Of a stretch of DNA of 64,000 nt, positions 9,274-19,837 are shown in pieces. Origin of the DNA: Gracilaria domingensis (taxonomy: Eukaryota > Rhodophyta > Florideophyceae > Gracilariales > Gracilariaceae); NCBI GenBank assembly GCA_022539475.1, contig VCMS01000001.1, forward strand, positions 725,605-789,604, written 5' to 3'. A model generated the notes under the pieces. It was not told the DNA's origin and ran no database searches. It saw only the letters and a program-made list of their open reading frames with translations. The position numbers were made by a program, and so were the translations under genes. Numbering within the stretch: the first letter of the stretch is position 1; every line of letters begins with the position of its first letter.

Positions 9274-12200
9274 ATGCCTCCGAATCGTGCATCTCAACCG
9301 CCTTTGTGCGTCTTCACACCGTCGCCTGTCAAACCGAAACGGTTCGACTTTTTGGATGATGACACTTCCAACGGTGCCAAAGAAGCGCATCAACATATTC
9401 TTTCAGACACACCACCCACTTCTCCTCATTCAATGCCAATCTCTAATGACAAAAATGTGGTGGAAAACGCCGCAGAGCGTTGCAGTCAAGATCCAGCAAT
9501 AGATTTGGAGGAGGAAAGCAAACGAGCTGCAGTTGACGAGCATGGGCAGAGTGGTGGGCGGAGCCAGAGCGTTTCAGATCACACAAGCTCCGATTCATCG
9601 TTCGTCGTAGATAACCTTATAGATCTGCAGGATAACTCTCAAAGCGTAGACTCCTCTCTTTCCGCCAGTCAACAGATAGTGGAGGATATGGAAGTTGAAC
9701 AACTGCACAGCAGTGCTGCAGACTTGGGTCACTGTACTACGTCCTCAAGAGTGACTAATACTGCTGCAGCCAATCAGACTGCAGAGGAAGACTACTGGTC
9801 GTCTTTGTTTACGGATCCAACAGACGTTTTGGAGGAAGCAGTTAACGAGGACACGGACATTGACATTGTTGCTGAATCAGATTCCACGCAGCGCTCTGCT
9901 TCGCACCGAGTCGGTGGCTTACAAAGCTGGAAGTATTCAAACGCCTTTGAAGATGTATTGATTGAAATTGATAACGCGGATAAGTATCTCGCTTCTAGAT
10001 TCTCAACAGAGTGTAACATGGTTCTAACGAACGTGGCAAGGGAAGCACGCTCGAACGGAATAGAAACAAGGATGATGGACGAAGGTAGTTTGACTCGAAT
10101 GTCTATTTTTGACGTATTTCTGCCTGCATATGTACTTGAAAAGCTGAAGACCCACGTCAATAGAGTTTTGTCTTTACGGAAAAGAGAGGCAACATCAATT
10201 ATGGAGTTGAAGGGCGTTATAATAACGCATGTTCTCGCTGCGTCATATGGAACGTGTGTTGCAACCATGACATCTTCCGCCAACCGGGAATTCTATTTCC
10301 AGACAGGAATTTCTGGCGATCGCTACAACGACGTGTGGTCTGCGCTTTGCGGTACGGCGGAAAGAAGGCAAAGAGTTCAGGACTATGGAACAGGGTGGTC
10401 CAATAAACCCGTTGCGGGAAATCAACTGATTGCAGAGTTAGAGCAAGAGTTGGCAGCGATCAACCGGCGCCATCTTTTCGTGCCAGGTCAGACTATATTC
10501 AGTCTTGATGACGACCACCAGCGGCTGAGATCGAGAGCTGTTACAGAGATGACGATGCTTTCACAAATTAACAATCCCCAAAAAGCTTTGGGGCCTGTGA
10601 ATAATGCTCTTTGCTCATCTCTGACGTCTGCCTTCTTAGCCTCACACTACTCCAGGCCCCGTGAAAAAGTAATTCACGTTTGGGAGCGCTTGGTTCAGTT
10701 AGTGCAAGGTGCGGCAACGCCAGGGTCTCTGAACCCAATGACGGATGCAATGTTTATGGCCGACAGAGGCTATAACGGAAAGGAGCCGATAGATTTCATC
10801 AACGATCGGCTTGGAGCTATTGGGATGGGCACGCACAAGCGGAGTCTAGATTATCCCTTTGTCTTTGGTGATGGTGCTATCAGGAAAAGACACAAAGGAA
10901 TGGTTATCAAGGAGAAAGGATGCAGGGCCGTTTACAGCGCAGTGAGAGCTCCGAGCGACAAGTGCGGTAGAGAAGTGGAAGCTATCGTTTACAGAGAGAG
11001 CTATTCCGGTAGAATAGCATCACTTTATCATAACCACAAGACCATGTTTGGTGCGAACAAATTTACACTCATACCCAAGGCAGAATTTCGTTCACGATAT
11101 GGAGAGTCGGGTGGGGTCAAAGGACATCAAGAAGTGTACAGCGCTTTCGAGAATAATTGCTGCGACAGCAGTAGAGATATTCCGACGGATGTTTCTCATA
11201 TGAAACTTGCGCTGACGATGAGTAACATTGACCAGTACACTCTTCTTCAATCCGAAGACCCAGGGTGGTTTCTGGCTAGATCGTTTCAATTTACCTCGAG
11301 AACCACTAATGGCTTTTTAAAAGCCTTTGCCGCAGACTTCGACAAACACTTGCTAAGCAGCGCAGAAATCTTAAGTGGGAAAACTGTTGTGGCTGGATCG
11401 CAACCACTTCCAACTGATACGAACAACACGGAGACACTGCTACGCGGAAACTGGATGTCAATACTAATAGCATTAGGAATGAAACACAGATCATCTGCAA
11501 CGGAAGAGCAAGTGAACGCAGCAGTAAGCACAATCACTACTGCAACTGCGTCATCACTCATGGCGATGCGAAAAAATGATCTGATCGCTCTTTTGACGAG
11601 CGTAGGCCGCAAACCAACCAATCAACCAAATAAAGCACAACTCAAGGATGTGATTCTTCAACTTCAAAAAGACCTGGATGAAGGAACAACAACCATTGCT
11701 GAAATGAACAGCGAGAGCCCCACAACCGAAGAGTTGAGTGCTGCACTTCGCAAGAGGTTGTATGAAGCGTCATTGGATGCCTGGTTTATGAAGCCTCTTG
11801 TAGCGACCGCTGGAATGAAAGAGGGGTCATTCAATGAAGGCCAAGTGCTGCAACGTTTGCCAGAGTTTCTCCGCAATAATACAGTTACAAATGCCACTGC
11901 CTTTCAAACAGCATCGCATCGATGGGGCGAGTACGAGGATCAGATTGTAATAGAAAGAATATGGACCGTTGGACTGGTGGCATCAAAAACTGCTAGGCTA
12001 CTGGCAGGGAGCCCAGATGGACTGGCTGTTATTACAGACAGCAGGGATCAAAGGAACGTTGCGGCAATAGAAGTGAAGACCATGACGTCGTTGCAAACAA
12101 TCAAATCGGCAGAAAGGATTCGAGACAAGTATAGAAAGGTTATAAGAATAACTAACATTAGACAGTCAGACTACTCGACAAACATGTTTCATTCGGTAGT

Positions 12201-13293
12201 TCATACTACAGAATACAGGCTGCAGTGCCTTCACCATGCAGCTGTAGTGGCGAAACCAACTGTTCTGTTCGTCGTTGCGAAGGGTAGCAGCCACGGTATT
12301 GGAGGTATCATATATGCTGTAATTCTTGAATTTAACCAAGCCTTTATAGCTACGTATATAATGTGCCTTTCCTGCATTCGGGAAATTGCATTCCAGTGGA
12401 TTGGAAAGGATGCATCCCACATACCAAAAGCGTATGATACTTTGTTAACAGACTCTTACGCTGCAGATTTATATTCTTTTGGATCGTTTTATAACTTGAG
12501 CAAGGCGTACAAAACTCTTTGTGAGCAAAACGGCCCTCTGCCTCCTGCAAGAATGATAAGGCCATCTTGTCTGGTATTCTGGAACTTGTTGAAAGGAGGT
12601 GTCGACGAATTCAGCAGAAACATGAAAAGCCTTTGCTACACAAACTCTTCGGAGAACCCCATTGTGAGCATTATTGGACGATTACTTTGTGCTCAAGTCA
12701 ATAATATTGGTGTCGTGTTTCGTCTTTCCTTGGCAAAAAGAGTTGGATGTTTGCCTCAAATCAGCAAAACATCTGCATTGAAGCGGGAAAGCTATCAGCA
12801 AAGCAGGCATAATGTTTCTCGGAGACTAACGTTTTCAGCTTTTGCAAAACATCTTGCCAAAGATTTTGCAACTACCTACAGAAATCATATGAATATGATG
12901 AGCTCTATGGGAACAGTTTCTTCTAGGCTGTCTGAGAACATTTTAGTTAAGCAGTTATATGTCAAAAGCGTGGTGGAAAAGTACAACAGGGATGCAGACG
13001 CGAAGCGTAGAATGACCGCTCTTAATCGTCATATACTTGTGAGGGGAAAACCGGCCTATTGTTCTTTATGTGCTTACAACTACACGTTAAAGATGAGAGG
13101 AAAAGTTTTTAAGAAAAAGGGCGGCGCAAGAGTTAGGCAATGGTGTGTCGTTTGCCGCCAAGCTATTTGTCCAAAGTGTTGGAGACGTTGGCACACAGAA
13201 AGAATTTTAGTGCGTGGTGCAATTTCGGACGAAGAGATAGAACAACTGCGTAGCAAAGCGGAGAAGGAAGTAGAATGCGCGAATGAGTCATAA
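9274..13293 (+). CDS. piggyBac-like transposase fused to a YqaJ-type PD-(D/E)XK nuclease
   Basis: The protein has 1339 residues from ATG at 9274; the frame opens two codons earlier at a GTG. The order below uses numbering from that GTG. An acidic Ser-rich N-terminus is followed by a piggyBac-like N-domain (ELKGVIIT...GISGDRYNDVWSAL). Candidate catalytic aspartates lie in FSLDDD (414-416), MADRGYNG (D499) and MSNIDQY (D655), the last resembling the piggyBac GVDxxDQ block. A SAP-like helix pair follows (about 765-800), then a YqaJ-like nuclease: WGEYED (886-891), AGSPDG (D917) and AIEVK (E935, K937). A cysteine-rich domain ends the protein (C1265, C1268, C1293, C1296, C1301, C1304, H1309), as in piggyBac transposases. 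About 600 residues thus separate the third Asp from the zinc domain, far more than usual. The DDD assignment is by pattern only; the nuclease and zinc motifs are clear. Confidence 0.82.
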   Translation: MPPNRASQPPLCVFTPSPVKPKRFDFLDDDTSNGAKEAHQHILSDTPPTSPHSMPISNDKNVVENAAERCSQDPAIDLEEESKRAAVDEHGQSGGRSQSVSDHTSSDSSFVVDNLIDLQDNSQSVDSSLSASQQIVEDMEVEQLHSSAADLGHCTTSSRVTNTAAANQTAEEDYWSSLFTDPTDVLEEAVNEDTDIDIVAESDSTQRSASHRVGGLQSWKYSNAFEDVLIEIDNADKYLASRFSTECNMVLTNVAREARSNGIETRMMDEGSLTRMSIFDVFLPAYVLEKLKTHVNRVLSLRKREATSIMELKGVIITHVLAASYGTCVATMTSSANREFYFQTGISGDRYNDVWSALCGTAERRQRVQDYGTGWSNKPVAGNQLIAELEQELAAINRRHLFVPGQTIFSLDDDHQRLRSRAVTEMTMLSQINNPQKALGPVNNALCSSLTSAFLASHYSRPREKVIHVWERLVQLVQGAATPGSLNPMTDAMFMADRGYNGKEPIDFINDRLGAIGMGTHKRSLDYPFVFGDGAIRKRHKGMVIKEKGCRAVYSAVRAPSDKCGREVEAIVYRESYSGRIASLYHNHKTMFGANKFTLIPKAEFRSRYGESGGVKGHQEVYSAFENNCCDSSRDIPTDVSHMKLALTMSNIDQYTLLQSEDPGWFLARSFQFTSRTTNGFLKAFAADFDKHLLSSAEILSGKTVVAGSQPLPTDTNNTETLLRGNWMSILIALGMKHRSSATEEQVNAAVSTITTATASSLMAMRKNDLIALLTSVGRKPTNQPNKAQLKDVILQLQKDLDEGTTTIAEMNSESPTTEELSAALRKRLYEASLDAWFMKPLVATAGMKEGSFNEGQVLQRLPEFLRNNTVTNATAFQTASHRWGEYEDQIVIERIWTVGLVASKTARLLAGSPDGLAVITDSRDQRNVAAIEVKTMTSLQTIKSAERIRDKYRKVIRITNIRQSDYSTNMFHSVVHTTEYRLQCLHHAAVVAKPTVLFVVAKGSSHGIGGIIYAVILEFNQAFIATYIMCLSCIREIAFQWIGKDASHIPKAYDTLLTDSYAADLYSFGSFYNLSKAYKTLCEQNGPLPPARMIRPSCLVFWNLLKGGVDEFSRNMKSLCYTNSSENPIVSIIGRLLCAQVNNIGVVFRLSLAKRVGCLPQISKTSALKRESYQQSRHNVSRRLTFSAFAKHLAKDFATTYRNHMNMMSSMGTVSSRLSENILVKQLYVKSVVEKYNRDADAKRRMTALNRHILVRGKPAYCSLCAYNYTLKMRGKVFKKKGGARVRQWCVVCRQAICPKCWRRWHTERILVRGAISDEEIEQLRSKAEKEVECANES

Positions 13294-13367
13294 AGATATC
13301 ATTTTTGACCATGGTTTGGTCTTGAAGATCAGTTTGTTACTGGATGTGCGTGATGATCTTGATCAAT

Positions 13368-13505
13368 GCGTGAGCTCACTCTACAGCAGCGTGAAGTTCA
13401 CGCTCCTGTAGAGTGCTGCTCACGTATTTTAGAGCGATTCACGCATTTTGGCGTAAAATCACTCTGCTCTGCGTGCGCAATTTCGATCACGCAGCGGGCA
13501 TGGGG
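13368..13505 (-). repeat. right terminal inverted repeat
   Basis: This is the partner of 9008-9145, followed directly by the TTAT duplication. It lies 75 bp beyond the transposase stop, so the 3' untranslated region is very short and the poly(A) signal may lie in the repeat. Confidence 0.93.
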
Positions 13506-13509
13506 TTAT

Positions 13510-15008
13510 GAAAACATCCAAGCTTAAAAACTTGCTAAACTCTCACATTGTGGCCACAAGCTTTTTCATAGGAATTTTCTATTAAAGAAATTTGAGATCA
13601 TACTTCTAGCTAGGCTTGCACGGTGAATTTCGAATGCTTAAAGACAACCTTGAGTAGGTGTATTAAACCTACTCTGTCTCCTTGCTCCGACGGCAGTCGC
13701 GGTGGGCGTTAACTATTACAACATAGCCTGTGCATTCCTGAAGGTCGTCACTCCAGCTGTTCTCCTTCTGTGCGGCGATCGACAGCTGTTTGCGTACATG
13801 TGGAGCTAAGCCGCTTTCAATTATTGCAGAGTGATTGAAGCTTGCGTTACATACGCCGATGTCTATGGCAGGCTTGTGTTAATAATAGTGTTCCACCAAA
13901 CCTAATGCTTCAATGGTGCCAGGCTCTTTACGCAATTGTAACATGCACCGACGCTCCAGTGAAAGCTCATTTCAAGAACCAGAAGTTACGAAGCAACACC
14001 AAGGGTTTAAGCAAACATAGCATGGTCATCACCATCATCACTGATGAACTCTCAAACAACGCCGTTTTACTGTACAGAGCCGCGACCTCTACCGTTGGTA
14101 CCTTCCATTGTGTTCTCTGCAAATGTGAAGTATCAAAGGAGTTCACGTGTGGTTCTCGATGGGACAACAACTTCTTATCCTTACACGGTATCAATTTTGA
14201 ACAATTTACACTATGTTTCAAATCAAACATTGCGCCCTTCACGTATCCTACGACCATTTTTTGCTGAGTTATGCATTCATAATCGTATTTGACTCTTTTT
14301 ATATATAACTTGAATTTCGGAGAAGACTAATGCATTTTGGTCATTCATTTCTTCCTCCAAAATGAGAGCAAATATTGTAATGTCATTTGTTAAGAAGCCA
14401 TTCTCCTCGAGCAGGCGTGTCACAGAACGCTCCTGGACGTTCGTCTAGGTATGGTACAAAAATTATTTTTCGCATTTTGTCAGAGATAGGGGTGACGCTT
14501 TTCATGCCAATAGCGAAAATTCTAAGACCATTAACACAACTCTGATCCTTTTCTCAAGGTCGTTGTCAATTAACAATGACAGCGACATCTACCCCCGCAT
14601 TTACAACCATAATTTTGTTTTGGACTTTTTTTTGTTATATTTTGAATCTGAATTTGAAAAATATTCACCCAAATTTATACGAATGTACTTGGAAAGCTGC
14701 TTTTCAACCAATGGTACCTTTCAAAAAAGGCCAATTCTGGAAACAGTTTAATTCTGGACACATTCGTTGTTCTTTAAATAACTTTAGTCAGACTCCACCT
14801 TTCACAAATCTGTTGCGATAGGAAAGATCTCCTTCGAAAGACGAAGAGATCGATACCCAAAATGGCGCCATATTCAAAACCAATCGGCAGCAATGCGCCC
14901 ATTTTCTTGCTCCTCATCAATAAAATGAACACTTTCTCCGAAGGTCTCATGACCGCTGCCGCCATACGCCTGACTTCTATTGTCTGAGACGCGCACAAAA
15001 GACTCGTC
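13510..15008. other. AT-rich intergenic, probable 5' part of the pogo-like element
   Basis: No convincing gene is present. Short frames of 60-140 codons lack recognisable composition. The segment around 14.68-14.75 kb resembles, in inverted orientation, a segment downstream of the pogo-like transposase. Confidence 0.5.
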
Positions 15009-17280
15009 ATGGCGTTGTCAATACGTCGGCAGGCACTACGAATTCGAAAAAGGCGCATCACGGCCTCCGAGCGGTGCCAACAAAAACAGAAAGCAGTAGC
15101 AATGATGCGGGAATTCCCTCAACTGCCATTGAGAACGGTAGCAACGCACTCAGGTTTGAGCAAATCCACCATTTTTGAACTGAAAGGTATGCTCAACAGC
15201 AAAAACAAAGCAGCTATACACCGTCAAACACAAGATGCATCCACTTCCTGTGCGGGTAGACGGCCAGTTCTAACAAAGGACGAAGAACTTTTAATTTTGC
15301 AACGGGTCATGGAAGCTGCGGAACGTGGTTTTGCAGTCGATAACGATACTCTGCGACATGTAATGGCCTCAGTGGCATCAGACGGCAGAGCAGGTTGGAA
15401 GAGTGGTATCCCATCTGACGATGCTATACGATCATTTCGGAGTCGTCACAGCAAAACATTATGCTTTCGCAAGTTTTATCCAAAAGAGAACGCAAAGTTA
15501 AAGGGTGAAAACTACGACCATGTCAAGAAGTTCTTTGACATAGCGAAGGCACTTGGCGAGGAGCATGAGGGTTTGCTGCTTGACGCAGATAGGATTTGGA
15601 ACATGGATGAGACGGCGGTAGACGCAACGTGGGGAAAAGCAAAAAAGGCCTATGGGCCAACGACGTCCAAACATGGTGGGTGCCGTGTGCAGCAGAACAC
15701 AAATGGGATTAACAAGCACGTCACTGCAGTCATCGTCTGCTCGGCTTCAGGTCTGAAAGCACCACCTTTTTACATTGTCGCAGGAAAAACAGCAATGTCC
15801 GGATGGCTTGCGCCTTTATCAAAAGTCTACCGAAGAAGTTCCAGTGTCTGCCAACAGTACTGCAAACCGGATTGGATGCCAGAAGGTTCCGTTATCAAAT
15901 GTACAGAGAATGGATCTATGGACAGAGAAACTCTGCATGCGTTCATAAAACATGTCAATCTCTTTGTCCGCAAGCATGTTCCTCCGTCGACGTCGTACTT
16001 ATTAACATTGGATGGACATTCCTCTCGAAAAGGAATTGAATGGGTGGAGGAATGTGAAAAAGAAAAGTGTTTAGCTCTTGTCAGTTCGGCAAACACTTCC
16101 CACTTTTTGCAGCCCTGTGACCGCCGCATTAACAAGACATTTAAGCAATCCATGAGATTCTTACGAGATGAATTCCACAAAGCCGTTATTCCAGACACTC
16201 GTACTCCACAGTTTAATCTCGTTTGCGCTGCTTATGCCCACCGTTCCATTACGGTCGCGAACATTAGGAACTCTTTTCGCGACACTGGCTTGTATCCGTT
16301 TGACCCAAGCTTTGCGGAACAATTCAAGAAATTGGAAGATAAAGAATGCCTTGTAAAGGTGAAGGATTCTCTGACCATTGCCTCGAGGCTGACTTCTGTG
16401 CGCTTGCGAGAAACAGATGACCAGGTTGTGCGCAAGGCAGTTCGAATTCTGGAGAGCAGCCATGGCTCTTCCATCAAAGTGAAGCAATTATCAATGCTCA
16501 TAGAGAATGCTACAACGGCGTACAGTATTATTCACAAGGCTATCGCACCCGTCCAGACGGCGAAGGAGCTTCTCAAGAGCGAAGGTCAAGAAGAGGTTGT
16601 TCCGTCCGCACCGTTAGATTGCGGTGCACCTGCGGAGCATAAGACCGTTTCGAAAATGCTGGAAGAACGCGAACAGAAACGAAGACAGAAGTTGGCCAAG
16701 CATTTGGAGGTTAAAGCAGCGGCTGCTGCCAAACAGCAGCAGAAAGCCGCGAAGGAGCACGAGCGTGCAAAGCATGCAAAAGAAAAGGCAGTTGAACGCG
16801 AGATTGCGCGGAAAGTGAAGGAGAGACAGGCGCTCCGCGGTCGTATTGCCAAGATATGTGAACGAAAGCAGCCCTTGGTGACAAAGAAAGCGCGTAGAAA
16901 GATGGACAAAGAGTCACGGACTCGGTACGACTCTATTGTGAGCAGTATGGGCGAGCTTGTGGGCGGCGTAGTCTGTGATGCTGTCGGTTTGATTGTTGTC
17001 CATAATTAGCCGGGAATACCCATGTTCTGGTTTATTGGCTTCAGGTGGGAATTATCCGGTTGGTCCTGGAGTACCACAGCGAACTAGACGGCGTTGTCCT
17101 CTACTAGATGGAAGAGACCGTGCTGAATCGATTGCGCGCATTTTCATGGACCAGAATTGAATGGTTCAGGAGTTATTAAAACTATTGCGAAATGTTGTCC
17201 AAAATTGACCTTTTATGGACGGTACCAAAGATGGCACCAAAGATGGCCTTCTACAGTACATGCACCAAATTGCTGCTGTA
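14683..17280 (+). mobile_element. old pogo/jerky-type (Tc1/mariner superfamily) transposon, ends tentative
   Basis: A region near 14683-14746 and the reverse complement of about 17193-17275 share an interrupted series of identities, including ATGTACT, GGTACC, AAAAGG and CAATT-TGGA. They look like strongly diverged terminal or subterminal inverted repeats on either side of the transposase. Exact ends and the expected TA duplications could not be fixed, so the limits are approximate. Confidence 0.45.
15009..17009 (+). CDS. pogo/jerky-like DDE_1 transposase (CENP-B/Tigger family)
   Basis: This is an intact 666-residue protein. A basic N-terminal helix-turn-helix region (about 20-70, including ATHSGLSKSTIFELKG) is followed by a second DNA-binding-like segment with RSFRSRHSKTLCFR. 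The DDE_1 catalytic core comes next, with IWNMDETAVD (D200), LLTLDGHSS (D335) and FLQPCDRRINK (D371). The last two are 35 residues apart, the DD35D arrangement of pogo/Fot1 types. NIRNSFRDTGLYPFDP is the typical post-catalytic block. The C-terminus (about 540-650) is a Lys/Arg/Ala/Glu-rich helix, probably a coiled coil. The reading frame is intact although the flanking repeats look old, so a domesticated function is possible. The start at ATG 15009 is the first in frame. Confidence 0.9.
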   Translation: MALSIRRQALRIRKRRITASERCQQKQKAVAMMREFPQLPLRTVATHSGLSKSTIFELKGMLNSKNKAAIHRQTQDASTSCAGRRPVLTKDEELLILQRVMEAAERGFAVDNDTLRHVMASVASDGRAGWKSGIPSDDAIRSFRSRHSKTLCFRKFYPKENAKLKGENYDHVKKFFDIAKALGEEHEGLLLDADRIWNMDETAVDATWGKAKKAYGPTTSKHGGCRVQQNTNGINKHVTAVIVCSASGLKAPPFYIVAGKTAMSGWLAPLSKVYRRSSSVCQQYCKPDWMPEGSVIKCTENGSMDRETLHAFIKHVNLFVRKHVPPSTSYLLTLDGHSSRKGIEWVEECEKEKCLALVSSANTSHFLQPCDRRINKTFKQSMRFLRDEFHKAVIPDTRTPQFNLVCAAYAHRSITVANIRNSFRDTGLYPFDPSFAEQFKKLEDKECLVKVKDSLTIASRLTSVRLRETDDQVVRKAVRILESSHGSSIKVKQLSMLIENATTAYSIIHKAIAPVQTAKELLKSEGQEEVVPSAPLDCGAPAEHKTVSKMLEEREQKRRQKLAKHLEVKAAAAAKQQQKAAKEHERAKHAKEKAVEREIARKVKERQALRGRIAKICERKQPLVTKKARRKMDKESRTRYDSIVSSMGELVGGVVCDAVGLIVVHN

Positions 17281-18112
17281 GCAAATTTTGTAGAAAATTT
17301 TTTTAGTTTAAAAGCATTGATTCCGAACTGATACTAGTTAATAAGTTCATTAACTGATAGCTTAAAAAGGGTATTTAGGACGGAAAAGAGTTCCTCGGAC
17401 GATGCGGTCCGCCAGGCGACAATCCTGCTGTTTAGATATTTTCTCGTCGCCGGAGGCGATTCGCCTCACCATCTCTGTACGAAGGCTAGCCTTTCCTACG
17501 GTCAGTTCCAGTCACAGAAAACCAGTATTGTGTCTGTTTCTTCTGGAGTGCAGACCACGAGATTGTTCCAACGCGTACAATATTCATAATTCATCAACCT
17601 TCCCACAAACTTACACGATTGTCATAGATAAGCTGTATGAGCATTTGGAAAAACGTATGTGGTACCAATATGAACCGAGTAACACACAATGCTTTCTGCT
17701 CACAATCATAACGCACAGAAGACCCCATGGACCTGCCATGTCAGCAAGCTGTTCCCGAGACCGCCCCTTCAAACATGGCACCTTCTCTGTGCGATCATGA
17801 GCATGAGTATCTATTGTACCTTTTTGTTTCGTTTCGTTTCAAGATCATTCAAGTGATGCAACCTCAGTTCCACCCAACATCATGCCTAGTACAGCCTACT
17901 CCCCCGCCCACCCGAGAAGAAGAACCCTACGCAGGTAGAGCACAAAAGAAGTGTAACCTCTTTGTCAAAGCATAATCACGCCGAAAATGAATCCACTGCG
18001 CTCTTCTTCACCTACAGTATGAGACACCATAGAAAAGGGGTTGCTCACTCTCATATATTCTAAAGTTATGTATCGTTCAACATGCAACAAAACGTGCAAA
18101 AAAATATGCGCA
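17010..18112. other. intergenic, no gene recognised
   Basis: This holds the 3' part of the pogo-like element followed by DNA without supported features. It ends at the tail of the convergent Sel1-repeat gene. Confidence 0.5.
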
Positions 18113-19837
18113 CTACCATTGCGATTCCCGCAGATTGACTTCCTCTCTCAGCTCGGCCGCGCGGCTCAAGTCCTTCTCAACGCCCGGAGCGCCTCTTTCC
18201 AACAGATCGGCCAGTAACGAGAACGCCTCATCATCACCACAATCAGCCGAACTCTCATAAAGACGCAGTGCTCTCTCCGCGTTCTGCGGCACGCCCTCAG
18301 CGCCCTCTTCGAGTAGCAGTCCCAGTTTATTCGCCGCACCAGTGTCACCAAATTCCACAGCCTCCTCATACAATTCGAGAGCACGTAAGGGATCTTTTTC
18401 CACACCATAAAGTCCCTTTTCAAACAAGTCACCCAGTCGGATCATAGCCTGCGTCGAACCCCTATCTACAGCTTGCTCCAGCAGCTCAATGGCGTGTTCA
18501 GGATCCTGTGGCACCCCATGAGCGCCCTTCAACACAATCACAGCCAGTCTCATGAGCGCACCCGGAAACCCTCGATCCGCGGCGGCGCGGAAAAGCATCA
18601 AAGCTTTCTGAGGGTCGGCGTCAATCTCTTCAGTTCCTCTCTCCAGAACATTTGCATGACTGAGCATTGCAGCTGAGCTACCCATGTCAGCAGCGCGTTC
18701 ATAAAGCTCCAGAGCACGCTTGTGGTCCTTCTCCACGCCTGGGGCGCCGTACAGTAAGATGTACGCCAAACGGTCCATCGCAAACACGTCGCCAATCTCG
18801 GCGGCCTGCTCATAAAGCTGCATCGCTCTGCAACAATCCTCTGGAAGATCGTCGCCACGTCCCTCTTCCAGCAACGAGGCAAGAAAGAAGTAAGCATCGG
18901 ACTCACCCAACTCAATGGCGCGTTCATAGAGCGCGACGGCGCGTAACACATCTGGCTGAAAGTCGTCCGCGCCGTCCTGCATGATGGCAGCGAGCGGGCA
19001 GAGGGCATTTTTATGGCCACTATTAATAGCCATCTCATACAGAGAAACGGCAGCGGCAGTGCTGATCGGGAATCCCTCGCGTCCGTCACGAAACATGCGA
19101 GCGAGATTGCACATGGCTCCAGTATGCCCCTCATCAATGGCGCGTTCATACAGTTCACGCGCGCGCATAGGATCGGGTTCAACGTCGCCATCATCGGCAC
19201 CATCTTCCAACAACTGAGCCAAATCATTCATGGCATTGCTACTGCCGTACTCAATAGCACGCTCGTACAGCTGGATGGCGGCCTTGGCATCTTTCTCAAT
19301 GCCTTCCACGCCGTAACGAAGCAATCGTGCCAGGCTATGAATGGCGTCCAAACTACCGGCTTCCACGGCAGCGTGGTGTAACGCGAGCGCGCGTTGGGGA
19401 TCCGGAGGCACGCTATCCTCGCCAGCATCCTCGCTGCCTTCCTCAAGTAGTAAGGCCAAGCCGTGCATAGCCTGTGCACTGCCGTCGGCAATGGCTTGCT
19501 CATACAATCGCACGGCCTTCTGCGGGTTGTGCGGAACGTTATGAGCGCCGTCCTCATACAAGCAAGCGAGTAAATAAAGTGCTTCGAGATTTCCAGCGCC
19601 GGCGGCGCGCTCATAAAGACGCACGGCGCGCTGCGAATCGTGCTGTACGACGGAGGACTCGTTGAGAAGAAGCGAGGCAAGATGAACCATGGCCTGCAGA
19701 TTGCCATTAGCGGCGGCAGACTCCAAGTTGTGGACGTGATGGTGAAGCTCAGTTTCGGAGGCAGCGCGCCTCAAGGCCAGTTGATGCGCATGGGTCGCAG
19801 AAGACGCCGGCGGCGTGGAAGTCCTAGCAAGCGCCAT
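18113..19837 (-). CDS. Sel1-like repeat (SEL1L/TPR-type) protein
   Basis: This protein of 574 residues from ATG at 19837 is built almost wholly of about thirteen Sel1-like repeats of 36-42 residues. They have the pattern AA..G...A...LA.LLE.G...V..D...A..LYE.A. Sel1 repeats form alpha-solenoids that act as protein-binding scaffolds, for example in ERAD adaptors and signalling complexes. The frame stays open upstream to 20185, but that extension is Arg/Ala/Pro-rich, starts at GTG and lies in an extreme CpG block, so it is more likely promoter. The ATG at 19837 has a good context (CCATGG overlaps it). There is no signal peptide or membrane segment, so a cytosolic scaffold is more likely than a true SEL1L. 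The repeats are regular and the gene is intronless. Confidence 0.9.
   Translation of the reverse strand: MALARTSTPPASSATHAHQLALRRAASETELHHHVHNLESAAANGNLQAMVHLASLLLNESSVVQHDSQRAVRLYERAAGAGNLEALYLLACLYEDGAHNVPHNPQKAVRLYEQAIADGSAQAMHGLALLLEEGSEDAGEDSVPPDPQRALALHHAAVEAGSLDAIHSLARLLRYGVEGIEKDAKAAIQLYERAIEYGSSNAMNDLAQLLEDGADDGDVEPDPMRARELYERAIDEGHTGAMCNLARMFRDGREGFPISTAAAVSLYEMAINSGHKNALCPLAAIMQDGADDFQPDVLRAVALYERAIELGESDAYFFLASLLEEGRGDDLPEDCCRAMQLYEQAAEIGDVFAMDRLAYILLYGAPGVEKDHKRALELYERAADMGSSAAMLSHANVLERGTEEIDADPQKALMLFRAAADRGFPGALMRLAVIVLKGAHGVPQDPEHAIELLEQAVDRGSTQAMIRLGDLFEKGLYGVEKDPLRALELYEEAVEFGDTGAANKLGLLLEEGAEGVPQNAERALRLYESSADCGDDEAFSLLADLLERGAPGVEKDLSRAAELREEVNLRESQW

Larger units (their letters stand above)
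9004..13509 (+). mobile_element. piggyBac-like DNA transposon with 138-bp TIRs and TTAT target duplication
   Basis: The element proper runs 9008-13505 (4498 bp), starting CCCCATG and ending CATGGGG. It is flanked on both sides by TTAT (9004-9007 and 13506-13509). TIRs are 9008-9145 and 13368-13505. A single large intact ORF fills the interior. CCC/GGG termini and a four-base T/A-only target duplication fit the piggyBac superfamily, although the canonical target is TTAA. Nearly identical TIRs and an intact ORF point to recent insertion and probable autonomy. Confidence 0.9.

Noticed and set aside
13842-14267. 141-codon frame
   Set aside because: No similarity to known motifs or to other parts of the window; AT-rich intergenic DNA.
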